This document shows, piece by piece, positions 49,666 to 59,524 of a DNA stretch of 64,000 nt. This stretch comes from Edaphobacter paludis (GTDB lineage Bacteria > Acidobacteriota > Terriglobia > Terriglobales > Acidobacteriaceae). The translations under genes were made by a program, and so were the position numbers. The DNA is taken from assembly GCF_039993895.1 (NCBI RefSeq), contig NZ_CP121194.1, positions 2,914,001 to 2,978,000 on the forward strand, in the 5' to 3' direction. Position 1 is the stretch's first letter. The number at the start of each line of letters is the position of its first letter. Under the pieces are notes generated by a model, which saw only the letters and a program-made list of their open reading frames with translations, was not told the origin of the DNA and made no database searches.

Positions 49666-50349
49666 CTATTCGGCGTTGAGGACGGTGTCGAAGAGGAGGA
49701 TGCAGATGATGGTGAAGACCAGGTCGTATCCGGCAAGCTGGGTGATCCAGGTGTTGATCTCGAGAGGATCGAGCTGCGCGGTGAGGACTCCGGTGGTGGC
49801 TTCGACCATTCCGAGTAACGCCGGGAGGGAGATGGGGAGAAGCAGCAGGGGGAGGAGAAGTTCGCGGTTGCGGGTACGCAGGCCGAGGACGGCGAAGAAG
49901 GTTCCGTTGACGACCAGGGCCCAGGTGCCGAGGGGAAGGATCAGCGCGAGCAGCCAGGCGTTGCCGAGGACATGCAGGTTGTAGAAGACGATGAAGACCG
50001 GAGCCAGGATCGCCTCGACAACGAGGACGAAGAGCATGTTGGCGATGGCTTTGCCGAGGAAGAGGGCCGAGGCCGGGGCGGGGGCCATGCGCTGGGCTTC
50101 GAGGACTTGGTGGTTCTGCTCGCGGGTCCATGCCTGATTGAGCGCGGTGACGGTGGCGAAGAGGAGTGCCACCCAGAGAATGCCGCCGGAGATCTGGCGG
50201 GAGACGGCGGCGGTGGGGTCGAAGGCGAGCGAGAAGACGACGACTACGAGCAGCGAGAAGAAGAGCATTCCGTTGATGGAGTCGCGGGAGCGCCATTCGA
50301 TGCGGAGGTCTTTGCGCAGGTGGGCGAGGACGTGGCCGATATATTTCAT
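49666..50349 (-). CDS. ccmB: Heme exporter protein CcmB
   Basis: A 227-residue membrane subunit with six hydrophobic segments, which forms an ABC complex with CcmA that frees holo-CcmE from CcmC. Family features include KDLRIEWRSRDSINGMLFFS near the N-terminus and WVALLFATVTALNQAWTRE, followed by AQRMAPAPASALFLGKAIAN. The ATG overlaps the ybaK stop by four bases (50346-50349), so translation is coupled. It ends the ccmE-ccmA-ybaK-ccmB run. Confidence 0.92.
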   Translation of the reverse strand: MKYIGHVLAHLRKDLRIEWRSRDSINGMLFFSLLVVVVFSLAFDPTAAVSRQISGGILWVALLFATVTALNQAWTREQNHQVLEAQRMAPAPASALFLGKAIANMLFVLVVEAILAPVFIVFYNLHVLGNAWLLALILPLGTWALVVNGTFFAVLGLRTRNRELLLPLLLLPISLPALLGMVEATTGVLTAQLDPLEINTWITQLAGYDLVFTIICILLFDTVLNAE

Positions 50350-50825
50350 TTTGTCAGATCGGCCAGGGTAGCGTTGGCTGCGCGGAGGTAGTCGGCGGGG
50401 GAGAGGAGGAGTTGCAGGCCACGTTGTCCGGCAGAGACGGAGATGAGGTCGTGAAGTTCGATGGTCTCGTCGGCGTAGGCGGGGAAGGGCTTGCGGGCGG
50501 CCATGACGGTAACTCCTCCACGGATGTAGCCGGTGAGGGGCTCGACTTCTTTGAGGGAGGCTAGTTCGGCCTTCTTTGCGCTGGCGGCATTGGCCAGCTT
50601 TTTCAGATCGAGTTCGGTGTCTCCGGGGATAACGGCGAAGAGGTGCTCGCCTGTATTGGTCTCGGCTAGGAGGGTCTTGAAGACCTGCTCGGGAGGGAGG
50701 CCGATCTTGCGGGCGACCGAGATGGCGGTGAGGTCGTCGGGATCTACCTCGTAGGCGCGCAGTTCGTAGGTGATTCCGAGACTGTCGAGGAGGCGGGCGG
50801 CGTTGGTTTTGGCAGGGGGCTTCAC
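50346..50825 (-). CDS. ybaK: Cys-tRNA(Pro)/Cys-tRNA(Cys) deacylase YbaK
   Basis: A 159-residue YbaK/EbsC-domain protein that hydrolyses mischarged Cys-tRNA(Pro) in the cytoplasm. Family blocks: TNAARLLDSLGITYELRAYE, GLPPEQVFKTLLA with the conserved catalytic Lys, FAVIPGDTELDLKKLANA and GYIRGGVTVMAARKPFPAY. It overlaps ccmA at its start and ccmB at its stop by four bases each, so it is firmly inside the ccm operon. Other ccm operons do not normally carry this gene. A link between cysteine charging fidelity and the Cys-dependent cytochrome pathway is conceivable but unproven. Confidence 0.93.
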   Translation of the reverse strand: MKPPAKTNAARLLDSLGITYELRAYEVDPDDLTAISVARKIGLPPEQVFKTLLAETNTGEHLFAVIPGDTELDLKKLANAASAKKAELASLKEVEPLTGYIRGGVTVMAARKPFPAYADETIELHDLISVSAGQRGLQLLLSPADYLRAANATLADLTK

Positions 50826-51529
50826 TGGGCGGCGGTCTCCGGCTGAACGATTTGGCCGTTGCGCATGCTGAGTGTGGTGTCTGCTATGGGGTCGGCGAGA
50901 TGGGCCTGATGAGTGGTGAGCAGGATGGTGCGTTTTCCTCCCCCGGCGACGGGCCAGGTGCGGAAGTCGGCGAGCAGCTCGACCATGTGATGGGCGGAGG
51001 CTACGTCGAGGTTGGAGAAGGGCTCGTCGAGGAGGAGGAGTTCGGGGTCGGTCTGGAGGACGCGGGCGAGCGAGGCGCGCTGACGCATGCCTTGGGAGTA
51101 CTGGCCGACGGGGCGGGTGAGCGCGGGGTCGAGGCCCACGGCGCGGAGGGCCATCTCGGGACTGCCTACGCAGGCGCAGCTGCCGTCGCGGTAGAGGGAG
51201 GCGAAGTAGTTGAGGTTCTCCATGGCGGTGAGCTCGTCGTAGAGCATGGTCGAGTGGCTCATATAGGCCATGCGGCGACGCTGGTGCTGTGGAGACTCAG
51301 CGAAGACTTGCGCGGTGCCGCGGGTGGGAGTGATGAGGCCGGCGATGACGCGCAGTAGAGTTGATTTGCCGGCTCCGTTTTCGCCGACGATGACGGTGCA
51401 GGTGCCGGAGGCGAAGCTTGCGGTGACGTTGCGGAGGGCAGCGAAGGTGCCGTAGATCTTTGAGACGGATTGTAGTTCGGCGGCGATGGGGCTAGGTGCG
51501 CCGTTGGCCGGCTTGGCTGACTTCTCCAT
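50822..51529 (-). CDS. ccmA: Heme exporter ATP-binding protein CcmA
   Basis: A 235-residue ATPase subunit of the CcmAB(CD) complex. Walker A is GENGAGKST, the signature is YSQGMRQRASLARVL and Walker B is LLLDEPFSNLD, with the H-loop TTHQAHLA. The LSGGQ-equivalent YSQGM is typical of CcmA. The ATG starts on the base after the ccmE stop and the gene overlaps ybaK by four bases. Assignment to CcmA rather than a general ABC-2 ATPase depends on the neighbours. Confidence 0.9.
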   Translation of the reverse strand: MEKSAKPANGAPSPIAAELQSVSKIYGTFAALRNVTASFASGTCTVIVGENGAGKSTLLRVIAGLITPTRGTAQVFAESPQHQRRRMAYMSHSTMLYDELTAMENLNYFASLYRDGSCACVGSPEMALRAVGLDPALTRPVGQYSQGMRQRASLARVLQTDPELLLLDEPFSNLDVASAHHMVELLADFRTWPVAGGGKRTILLTTHQAHLADPIADTTLSMRNGQIVQPETAAQ

Positions 51530-51979
51530 TTATTTTTTGAAGTCGGCGGGGAGGGCGGCTGCGGTGGTGGTTGTGGCGGGTTTGGCCGGAGCGTACTTGG
51601 AGGCGCATTTGGCCTGAAGCTGCGTGGCGTGGAAGACGCCGTCGTGTCCGTAGGTGCCTACGGCGAGGGCTTGAGCGTCGTCCTTGAAGGTATCGGGCGG
51701 AGGCTCGACGCCTTTGTAGCTGACCTTGAGGGTGCGGTTCTGCTCGAGGAGAGAGAAGTCGACGTAGGTGCCGCTGCGATGGATGCTGCCTGGAGCTACG
51801 TTGCCTGCGACGCGGAGATGGCGGACGTAGGCTTTGTTGCCCATAGCCTGCAACTCGCCGATGGTGACGTAGTAACTCTTGTTGTCCTGGACGCCAGTGT
51901 AGGCGAGGTAACCCATCGTGGCCATGATAATGACCGCGGCGATAACGATCTTGATCGGGCTTTTCTGGGCAGTAGACAT
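51530..51979 (-). CDS. ccmE: Cytochrome c-type biogenesis protein CcmE, Cys variant (C-x3-Y)
   Basis: A 149-residue periplasmic heme chaperone anchored by one N-terminal helix (PIKIVIAAVIIMATMGYLAY). The OB-fold domain shows YYVTIGELQAMGNK, VRHLRVAGNVAPGSI and VDFSLLEQNRTLKVSYKGV-type strands. In most bacteria heme binds the His of the H-x3-Y motif near 130; here the sequence is AKCASKY, with Cys125 (TGC, bases 51605-51607) and Tyr129. The only nearby His (VFHATQ) is seven residues earlier. C-x3-Y CcmE proteins are described for Desulfovibrio and archaea in systems lacking CcmG and CcmH. It leads the operon, followed directly by ccmA. The C-terminal tail is Ala/Thr/Pro-rich. Confidence 0.92.
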   Translation of the reverse strand: MSTAQKSPIKIVIAAVIIMATMGYLAYTGVQDNKSYYVTIGELQAMGNKAYVRHLRVAGNVAPGSIHRSGTYVDFSLLEQNRTLKVSYKGVEPPPDTFKDDAQALAVGTYGHDGVFHATQLQAKCASKYAPAKPATTTTAAALPADFKK

Positions 51980-52052
51980 GGCTTCTGCGATAAGTCTACG
52001 GCTTTGGATGCGGTTTGGGTAGAGTGCCTTGATTTCAGAAAGCGCTCATCAC

Positions 52053-52084
52053 AAAAAAAACAGCCCACGGTGGACTGTGGGCTG
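52053..52084 (-). terminator. Rho-independent terminator after the DUF892 gene
   Basis: On the minus strand a perfect 8-bp stem (52077-52084 with 52061-52068, 8-nt loop) is followed by eight Us (52053-52060). It begins 20 bp after the DUF892 stop and stops read-through into ccmE. Confidence 0.88.
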
Positions 52085-52104
52085 CCCGGTAAAAAGGAGA
52101 TGGC

Positions 52105-52608
52105 TCAGGCTGCCACTTGCTGGTTGACGTGTCCGGCGATCTGGGTGAGGAGGTGGTCGGCGGCTTCTTCTTCCTTAAGGATGGATTCGAGCACGGCCAT
52201 GTCGTCGCGCTGGCCGAGGAGGCCAGCCCATGTGCGGAGAGTTCCGTAGACGGCGATCTCGTGATGCTCGACCTGCTGGCCGGAGGCGATGAGGGATATG
52301 TCGCGGATGCCGGTGTCTTTAGCATCCTTGATGCTGTCTTCAGCCGAAGCGACGAGGCTGGAGATGACTTTACAGGTGGAGGTGCTGGCTTCGCCAGTGG
52401 CCTTGCGCAGGAGTCCTTCGACTTTGGTGACGTGGCCCTTGGTCTGTTCGAGGTGATTGCGGAATGCGGTGGCGAGTTCGGTGTCGGTTGATTTTTCGAT
52501 CATGGTGGGAAGGGCCTTGACGATCTTCTGTTCCATGTCCAGGGCTTTCTCGAGGGTATCTGTGTAGAGAGTGCGTAGGTCTTCGATATTCGCTGAGAAT
52601 AATTTCAT
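52105..52608 (-). CDS. DUF892 / YciE-like ferritin-fold protein
   Basis: A 167-residue four-helix protein related to YciE and the ferritin-like superfamily, often linked to stress response. It starts MKLFSANIEDLRTLYTDTLE and has the carboxylate/His pattern in KALDMEQKIVKALP, FRNHLEQTKGHVTKVEGLL, GQQVEHHEIAVYGTL and LKEEEAADHLL that can bind a di-metal centre. AAGGAG 8 nt upstream fixes ATG 52608. It has its own terminator and is probably monocistronic. About 290 bp without a gene separate it from the divergent thiC. Confidence 0.88.
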   Translation of the reverse strand: MKLFSANIEDLRTLYTDTLEKALDMEQKIVKALPTMIEKSTDTELATAFRNHLEQTKGHVTKVEGLLRKATGEASTSTCKVISSLVASAEDSIKDAKDTGIRDISLIASGQQVEHHEIAVYGTLRTWAGLLGQRDDMAVLESILKEEEAADHLLTQIAGHVNQQVAA

Positions 52609-52874
52609 GGTGTGCTCCTTCGGATGTTTGCGGGCGCGGTTTTGCACCGACTGCGCGCGGATTGATATGGTGACTTGCTCGTGCCTGGATGAGCTCGGCT
52701 AAACGTGCATTGCCGGAAGAACTCACGGTCGTGCTTCTATTGGTTAGGATGCGAGGTTGGGATACGGGGTGGTTTCCCAAGGGAGGGGTCAGGGAATAGG
52801 TCGCGCAGATGGCGCATGGGGCTGTGTTCCGGCGGTAGTGGGAGGGCGAGACGCGGCGTATACTTACTCGATAA

Positions 52875-54368
<1,494 letters not shown>

Positions 54369-54394
54369 GTTTTTCGAAGCAAGGTTCTCCGGTT

Positions 54395-54427
54395 GGCCCA
54401 GCAGCGATGCTGGGCCTTTTCTTTTTG
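54395..54427 (+). terminator. Rho-independent terminator after thiC
   Basis: A perfect 9-bp GC-rich stem (54395-54403 with 54408-54416, loop GCGA) is followed by TTTTCTTTTT, 27 bp after the thiC stop. Confidence 0.9.
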
Positions 54428-54490
54428 CTGCCGAGGTATGCACGGATGTGATAGGTTGATTAGTTTTAGTTATGGTGTGGAGGTTTGCGG

Positions 54491-55645
54491 ATGTTTGGGC
54501 TAACTGAAGAACAGGAACAGTTACGGAAAGAGGTGCGGGCGTTTGCGGAGCGGGAGATTGCGCCGCATGTCTCGGAGTGGGACGAGAAGAGCCTGTTTCC
54601 CGATGAGGTAGTGAAGAAGCTGGGACCGATGGGATTGATGGGGATTATCTTTCCGGAGGCGCTGGGTGGCGCGGGGATGGGCTATGTGGAGTATGTGCTG
54701 GCGGTGGAGGAGCTGTCGCGGGTGGACGGGAGCATAGGTATTATTGTGGCTTCGCATAACTCGCTTTGTACGAACCACATTATGCTGGCGGGCAATGATG
54801 ACCAGCGGCAGCGGTGGGTTACGAAGCTAGCCAGCGGACAGTGGCTGGGGGCGTGGGGACTGACGGAGCCAGGGTCCGGTTCGGACGCGGCGGGGGCGCG
54901 GACTACAGCGGTTAAGCGTGGGGATAAGTGGGTGCTGAATGGCAGCAAAACATTTATTACGAATGGCAGCCATGCGGACTGCTCCGTGGTGCTTGCGGTG
55001 ACGGACCGGGAGCAGGGCACGCGGGGAATTTCGGCGTTTGTGGTGGAGAAGGGGACGAAGGGGTTCCGTGCAGGGAAGAAGGAAAACAAGCTGGGGCTGC
55101 GGGCGAGCGATACTTCGGAGCTGATCTTTGAGGAGTGCGAGATTCCGGGGGAGAATCTGGTGGGCAAGCTGGGAGAGGGATTTAAAGATGCGATGCGGGT
55201 GTTGGATGGGGGCCGGATTTCGATTGCGGCGCTGAGCCTGGGGATGGCTCGAGGGGCGCTCGATGCGGCGATGAAGTATGCACAGCAGCGGCGGCAGTTC
55301 GGCAAGGCGATCAGCGAGTTTCAGGCGATCCAGTTCAAGCTGGCGGACATGGCGACGCAGCTTGACGCCGCGTGGCTGCTGACGATGCGGGCGGCGCAGA
55401 TGAAAGATAAAGGGCAAAGGGTGACGCGCGAGGCGGCGATGGCGAAGCTGTTTGCCAGCGAGGCGGCGTGCCGGATCTGCGATGAAGGGGTGCAGATTCA
55501 CGGCGGGTATGGGTTCATCAAGGACTATCCGGCAGAGAAGTTTTACCGCGACGTGAAGCTGTGCACGATTGGTGAGGGGACGAGTGAGATTCAGCGGATG
55601 GTGATTGCGCGGGAGTTGCTGGGGACTACTCCCAGCCGAGGGTGA
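54491..55645 (+). CDS. Acyl-CoA dehydrogenase
   Basis: A 384-residue FAD enzyme for the first step of fatty-acid or branched acyl-CoA oxidation. It has the N-terminal helical domain ([20 protein letters not shown]), the beta domain with [12 protein letters not shown] and [17 protein letters not shown], and the C-terminal domain with [20 protein letters not shown]. The catalytic base is the Glu of [17 protein letters not shown], the short/medium-chain position, and [19 protein letters not shown] precedes it. GGAGG 7 nt upstream fixes ATG 54491. The chain-length preference cannot be fixed. It ends 2 bp from the convergent DUF488 gene. Confidence 0.93.
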   Translation: MFGLTEEQEQLRKEVRAFAEREIAPHVSEWDEKSLFPDEVVKKLGPMGLMGIIFPEALGGAGMGYVEYVLAVEELSRVDGSIGIIVASHNSLCTNHIMLAGNDDQRQRWVTKLASGQWLGAWGLTEPGSGSDAAGARTTAVKRGDKWVLNGSKTFITNGSHADCSVVLAVTDREQGTRGISAFVVEKGTKGFRAGKKENKLGLRASDTSELIFEECEIPGENLVGKLGEGFKDAMRVLDGGRISIAALSLGMARGALDAAMKYAQQRRQFGKAISEFQAIQFKLADMATQLDAAWLLTMRAAQMKDKGQRVTREAAMAKLFASEAACRICDEGVQIHGGYGFIKDYPAEKFYRDVKLCTIGEGTSEIQRMVIARELLGTTPSRG

Positions 55646-55647
55646 GC

Positions 55648-55989
55648 TCAGCGGCTTAGAAAGTGCTGGAGAACGATGGCTTCGTTGTGCTGCTCGTCTT
55701 TTGCTCCGTAGAGGAGGGTCGTCGGGCCTTTTGCTATCTCTTTCTTCAGAAGCGCTACTTGTTCGGGGTTATTTTTCAATTCGGCTTTATAGCGGATTTG
55801 GAATTCGGGCCATTTGGCTGGGTCGTGGGCGAACCATTTTCTTAGCTCCGTGCTGGGGGCGATTTCTTTTAGCCAAAGATCGACGCGGGCTCTTTCTTTG
55901 GTGAGTCCGCGAGGCCAGAGGCGGTCTACGAGGATGCGGGCGCCGTCTTCTTTGGCGGGAGCTTCGTAGACTCGTTTGAGCTTGATCAT
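55648..55989 (-). CDS. DUF488 family protein
   Basis: A 113-residue small protein of the DUF488 (YeaO-like) family. Characteristic parts are [40 protein letters not shown] and [19 protein letters not shown], closing with the [20 protein letters not shown] block. Function is not established; a conserved LVDRLWPRG motif suggests nucleic-acid or phosphate binding. ATG 55989 with AAGAG upstream is preferred to TTG 56004. It is last in a probable operon after the reductase (36 bp gap) and the cupin gene. Confidence 0.88.
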   Translation of the reverse strand: MIKLKRVYEAPAKEDGARILVDRLWPRGLTKERARVDLWLKEIAPSTELRKWFAHDPAKWPEFQIRYKAELKNNPEQVALLKKEIAKGPTTLLYGAKDEQHNEAIVLQHFLSR

Positions 55990-56025
55990 GAGTTCTCTTC
56001 CCAATCAATAACCCGATTTTTTATA

Positions 56026-56748
56026 TCAATAGCCTGAAAACTCTTCGGAGCGGACGTTGGCTTCTCTTACCCTAGCGTTTTTGAGGAGCTTCTGCATTGC
56101 GGCGACCATCTGTGGTGGGCCGGTGAGATAGTAGATCGGACGGTCGAGGTCGGGAAGGTGCTTTCGGAGCATCGCTTCGGTGATGTAGCCGGTTTCACCG
56201 CTCCATTGCGTGTAGGAGTTATCGACTTCGGTCATGGTGGTGATGAGCGTGAAGTGGGGGTTCGCCTTCTCAGCCGCGAGGAGTTCGTCGAGGAAGGCTG
56301 CGTCGTTGGCAGTTCGATTGGAGTAGAAGACGAAGAGCGGATGTGCGAGCTTGTCGTGGGTAGCTTGAAGGACGATGCTTCTGACGGGAGTGATGCCGAT
56401 GCCACCGGTGAGGAAGACGGCGGGGATGCGGGCGTCGTCGTGGAGAGTGAGTTCGCCCCAGGGGGCTTCGAGTTCAACTTCGGTGCCGAGGGCGATGATC
56501 TTCAAGGAGCGTTTGAAGGCGGTGTCGCGCATTCGCGTGGTGATGATGAGGTCGTCTTCGTAGGGTGCGCTGGCAAGTGTAAAACTGCGCTTATTACCCT
56601 CGGCATCGGTCTGGGGCGGGTTGGAAAGAGTGAAGTCGCCGCATTGGCCGGGTTGGAAGCTGAAGCCGGGTGGCTTTTCGAAGTGAAAGGCCATGGTGCC
56701 GGAGGCCACTTCGTTGCGGCTCTTCAATTTGATCTTGTAGGTCGCCAC
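56026..56748 (-). CDS. FNR-like FAD/NAD(P)-binding oxidoreductase
   Basis: A 240-residue flavoprotein reductase made of an FAD-binding beta barrel (RSFTLASAPYED replaces the usual RxYS) and an NAD(P)-binding Rossmann domain (FLTGGIGITPVRSIV, YYLTGPPQMVAAMQ). It has neither a [2Fe-2S] ferredoxin domain nor a globin, so it must pass electrons to a separate partner. The C-terminus ends REANVRSEEFSGY with an aromatic residue that may stack on the flavin. It is 26 bp after the cupin gene and upstream of DUF488. Donor and acceptor are unknown. Confidence 0.88.
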   Translation of the reverse strand: MATYKIKLKSRNEVASGTMAFHFEKPPGFSFQPGQCGDFTLSNPPQTDAEGNKRSFTLASAPYEDDLIITTRMRDTAFKRSLKIIALGTEVELEAPWGELTLHDDARIPAVFLTGGIGITPVRSIVLQATHDKLAHPLFVFYSNRTANDAAFLDELLAAEKANPHFTLITTMTEVDNSYTQWSGETGYITEAMLRKHLPDLDRPIYYLTGPPQMVAAMQKLLKNARVREANVRSEEFSGY

Positions 56749-56774
56749 TTGATCCCTATTTTTAGAACGACGGG

Positions 56775-57182
56775 CTAGGTGCCGTAGCCGCGGTGCTTCA
56801 TGGCTGCGAGTTCCTCGTCGCTGGGCCAGGAGATGGTCAACAGGAAGGCTGAGTCTTCGACCGCTTCGACATCGTGACGGATGGAGGCGGCGAGGGTGAA
56901 GAGATTGCCGACACGGAGATCGTGCGGATGGCCGTTGACGTTGAGATTTATCTGACCCTTGAGAACCTGGACGGAGATGGTGCCGTCAGCGTGGTGCTCC
57001 TTCATCTTGGCGGCTTTTTCCATGGTGATAAGAACGATTCTGAAATCGTGCTTTTTGAAGAGCGTTTTAGCATAGTGACCGGCGGGCCAGGGCTTCTTTT
57101 GCTCGGAGTCGGCTATCTCTTTGAGCAGATCGAACTGCGCCTGTTTGTCGATCATGGTGCCGTCTTGCTGGGAGGTGGTCAT
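56775..57182 (-). CDS. Cupin-domain protein
   Basis: A 135-residue single cupin. The barrel motifs are partly degenerate: MKEHHADGTISVQVLKGQI carries two adjacent His and the usual Gly turn of motif 1, and LFTLAASIRHDVEAVEDSAF carries the motif 2 His. So metal binding is likely with at least three His. It belongs to a group often found beside FNR-like reductases and annotated as cupin. AGGAGG upstream of ATG 57182 fixes the start. First gene of the cupin / reductase / DUF488 operon; function unknown. Confidence 0.85.
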   Translation of the reverse strand: MTTSQQDGTMIDKQAQFDLLKEIADSEQKKPWPAGHYAKTLFKKHDFRIVLITMEKAAKMKEHHADGTISVQVLKGQINLNVNGHPHDLRVGNLFTLAASIRHDVEAVEDSAFLLTISWPSDEELAAMKHRGYGT

Positions 57183-57337
57183 ATGTTTCCTCCTAAAATG
57201 CGGAATGGTTGCTGATGTTTTGATGCAGGAACGCTGGGCTATGGATAGATGATTCGGGTTTGGGCTTGGCGGGCGAATGTTTCATATACTTATGGTTCGC
57301 TGTGTGCGGCTTGACAGGCGGATGGGGAGATGAAGCG

Positions 57338-58783
57338 GTGACGACGAATAATACTACAGCGGCGGTTGGGTTTGCAGAGAAGAATCAGGCGCGGTTTGTT
57401 GAGGAGCTGAAGGCGTTGCTGCGGATTCCTTCAGTATCCACGCTGCCGGAACATGTGGGCGACGTGCGCCGGGCGGCGGAGTTTGTGGCGGCCGAACTGA
57501 AGCGCATTGGAATGGAGAACGTTCGTCTGATTGAGACGAGCACCGACGAAGAGATGATTGCGGATGCAGCGGGCCAAACGCGGGTAGTGCCGCCACGGCT
57601 TGGACACCCGCTGGTTTATGCGGATTGGCTGCATGCTGAAGGCAAGCCTACCGTGCTTTGCTATGGGCACTACGATGTGCAGCCGCCCGATCCTCTGGAG
57701 GAGTGGAAGACACCGCCGTTTGAGCCTACGGAGCGAGATGGGAACATCTATGCTCGTGGGGCGGTGGATGACAAGGGGCAGATGTGGATGCATGTGAAGG
57801 CGCTGGAATCTCTGATGGCGGCGGGTGGGGGTAAGCTGCCGGTCAATGTGCGCGTGATCGTCGAGGGAGAGGAAGAGGTTGGCGGCGAGGGGATTGCCGC
57901 GTTTGTGCGGGAGCATGGTGAGAAGCTGAAGGCCGATGTTGCGCTGGTCTCGGATACGGAGATGTTTGCTCCTGAGCTGCCTACGCTGTGTGTGGGATTG
58001 CGCGGGATGATCTATACGGAGATCGAGGCGCGGGGGGCGCGGACGGATTTGCACTCGGGGATGTATGGCGGTGCGGCTCCGAATCCTTTTGTTGCGCTGG
58101 CGCAGGTGATTGCGAAACTGAAGGATGAGGACGGGAAGATTCTGATTCCCGGGTTCTATGACAAGGTTGAGAAACCTACGGACGCGGAGCTGAAGGCGTG
58201 GAAGGCACTCTCGTTTGATGAAGAGCACTATCGCGAGACGGAGGTGGGCTCAATCGCATTGACCGGGGAGCCGGGGTATAGCGTGCTGGAGCGGACCTGG
58301 GCGCGGCCTACGCTCGATGTACACGGGATGCCGGGTGGGTTTACCGGGGCGGGCGCGAAGACGGTGATTCCGGCGAAGGCTGTCGCGAAGGTGAGTATGC
58401 GGCTGGTTCCGGATATGACGCCTGCGGAGAGTTTTATGCAGTACAAGGCTTATGTGGAATCGATCTGCCCGAAGGGGATTGAGGTGGAGGTCAGGCTGAT
58501 TCATGCTGGCGATGCGATTGTGGTGAGCACGGACAATGAGTATGTTCGGGCAGCGACGGCAGCGATGCATGAGGTCTTCGGCAAAGAGACAGTGTTTGTG
58601 CGTGGAGGCGGGTCGATCCCGATTGTGGGGGACTTTGAGCGCGAGTTGAAGATCCCTACGGTGATGATGGGATTTGGGCTGCCCGATGACAATCTTCATG
58701 CACCGAATGAGAAGTTCCATCTGGCTAATTTTCATCGTGGGATTGAATCGATTGTGCGGTTCTTTGCGCGGCTGGGTGCTTGA
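57338..58783 (+). CDS. M20 family metallo-dipeptidase
   Basis: A 481-residue di-zinc peptidase related to carnosine/beta-Ala-His dipeptidases and DapE. Metal and catalytic residues are visible: GHYDVQP (His and catalytic Asp), ARGAVDDKGQ (bridging Asp), IVEGEEEVGGEG (catalytic base Glu and zinc Glu), LVSDTEM (Asp), and C-terminal PNEKFHLANFHRG (His). The lid/dimerisation domain is the segment GARTDLHSGMYGGAAPN to about residue 400. GTG 57338 with GGGGAG 8 nt upstream is chosen; upstream in-frame codons lack a site. Its stop overlaps the mobA start. Confidence 0.92.
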   Translation: MTTNNTTAAVGFAEKNQARFVEELKALLRIPSVSTLPEHVGDVRRAAEFVAAELKRIGMENVRLIETSTDEEMIADAAGQTRVVPPRLGHPLVYADWLHAEGKPTVLCYGHYDVQPPDPLEEWKTPPFEPTERDGNIYARGAVDDKGQMWMHVKALESLMAAGGGKLPVNVRVIVEGEEEVGGEGIAAFVREHGEKLKADVALVSDTEMFAPELPTLCVGLRGMIYTEIEARGARTDLHSGMYGGAAPNPFVALAQVIAKLKDEDGKILIPGFYDKVEKPTDAELKAWKALSFDEEHYRETEVGSIALTGEPGYSVLERTWARPTLDVHGMPGGFTGAGAKTVIPAKAVAKVSMRLVPDMTPAESFMQYKAYVESICPKGIEVEVRLIHAGDAIVVSTDNEYVRAATAAMHEVFGKETVFVRGGGSIPIVGDFERELKIPTVMMGFGLPDDNLHAPNEKFHLANFHRGIESIVRFFARLGA

Positions 58784-59484
58784 TGGTGGGGCGAACTCCT
58801 GCTGACGTGAGTGGCTATGTGCTGGCGGGGGGCAGGAGTTCACGCATGGGGCAAGACAAGGCCCTGCTGGAATTGGCGGGGAAACCGTTGGCGCAGCGGG
58901 CGGTGGAGAAGCTGCGGCAGGTCTGCGCGGAGGTTTCTGTTGTGGGAAACAGGGCGGAGCTGGAGGCTTATGCGCCGCTGGTTCGGGATCTGCATGAGGG
59001 GTGCGGGCCGTTGGGCGGGATCGAGGCGGCACTCTTGCAATCGGCGAGACCGTGGAACCTGTTCATGGCTGTGGATATGCCGTTTTTGCCCGCGGGGTTT
59101 CTACGCGCGTGGGTAAGAAAGGTGGCGGGGCTGGAGTGTGCCAGGGTGGCCTTATTTACGGTGGACGGCAGGCCACAGCCTGCACTTTGTCTGCTGCATA
59201 AGGATGTTGCTCCGTTCGTAGGCGGGGCAGTGACTCGGGGTGAATTCAAGTTGTTTCCGGTATTAGTGGAGGCAGGGAGAGAGCTTGCGGCGGCACAGGG
59301 AATTGAGTTTGATCGGGTATTTCTGAATTTGCCTGAGCGTTCCGATGCTTTCGAGGATTTTGACGCAGGATGGACTCCGACAGAGATGCAGCGTGAGGCG
59401 ATGCATCTTTGGTTTGCGAATCTCAATACGCCTGAGGAGTTTGCCGCGGCTGCGGCTGTTGCCGGAGTGCTGGACACGGACTAA
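58783..59484 (+). CDS. mobA: Molybdenum cofactor guanylyltransferase MobA
   Basis: Attaches GMP to molybdopterin to make the guanine dinucleotide cofactor. The 233 residues have the nucleotidyltransferase opening [20 protein letters not shown] with the consensus LAGGxSxRMGxDK, the metal-site region [16 protein letters not shown] and [15 protein letters not shown] with Asp for Mg. The C-terminal half ([20 protein letters not shown]) is the usual ending. ATG 58783 overlaps the M20 stop (TGATG), so the two are coupled, although no functional link is obvious. No molybdopterin synthesis gene or Mo enzyme is in the window. Confidence 0.92.
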   Translation: MVGRTPADVSGYVLAGGRSSRMGQDKALLELAGKPLAQRAVEKLRQVCAEVSVVGNRAELEAYAPLVRDLHEGCGPLGGIEAALLQSARPWNLFMAVDMPFLPAGFLRAWVRKVAGLECARVALFTVDGRPQPALCLLHKDVAPFVGGAVTRGEFKLFPVLVEAGRELAAAQGIEFDRVFLNLPERSDAFEDFDAGWTPTEMQREAMHLWFANLNTPEEFAAAAAVAGVLDTD

Positions 59485-59524
59485 TTCACAGGAATTGCAT
59501 AAGAACAGCCTCTTGGCGCATCTG

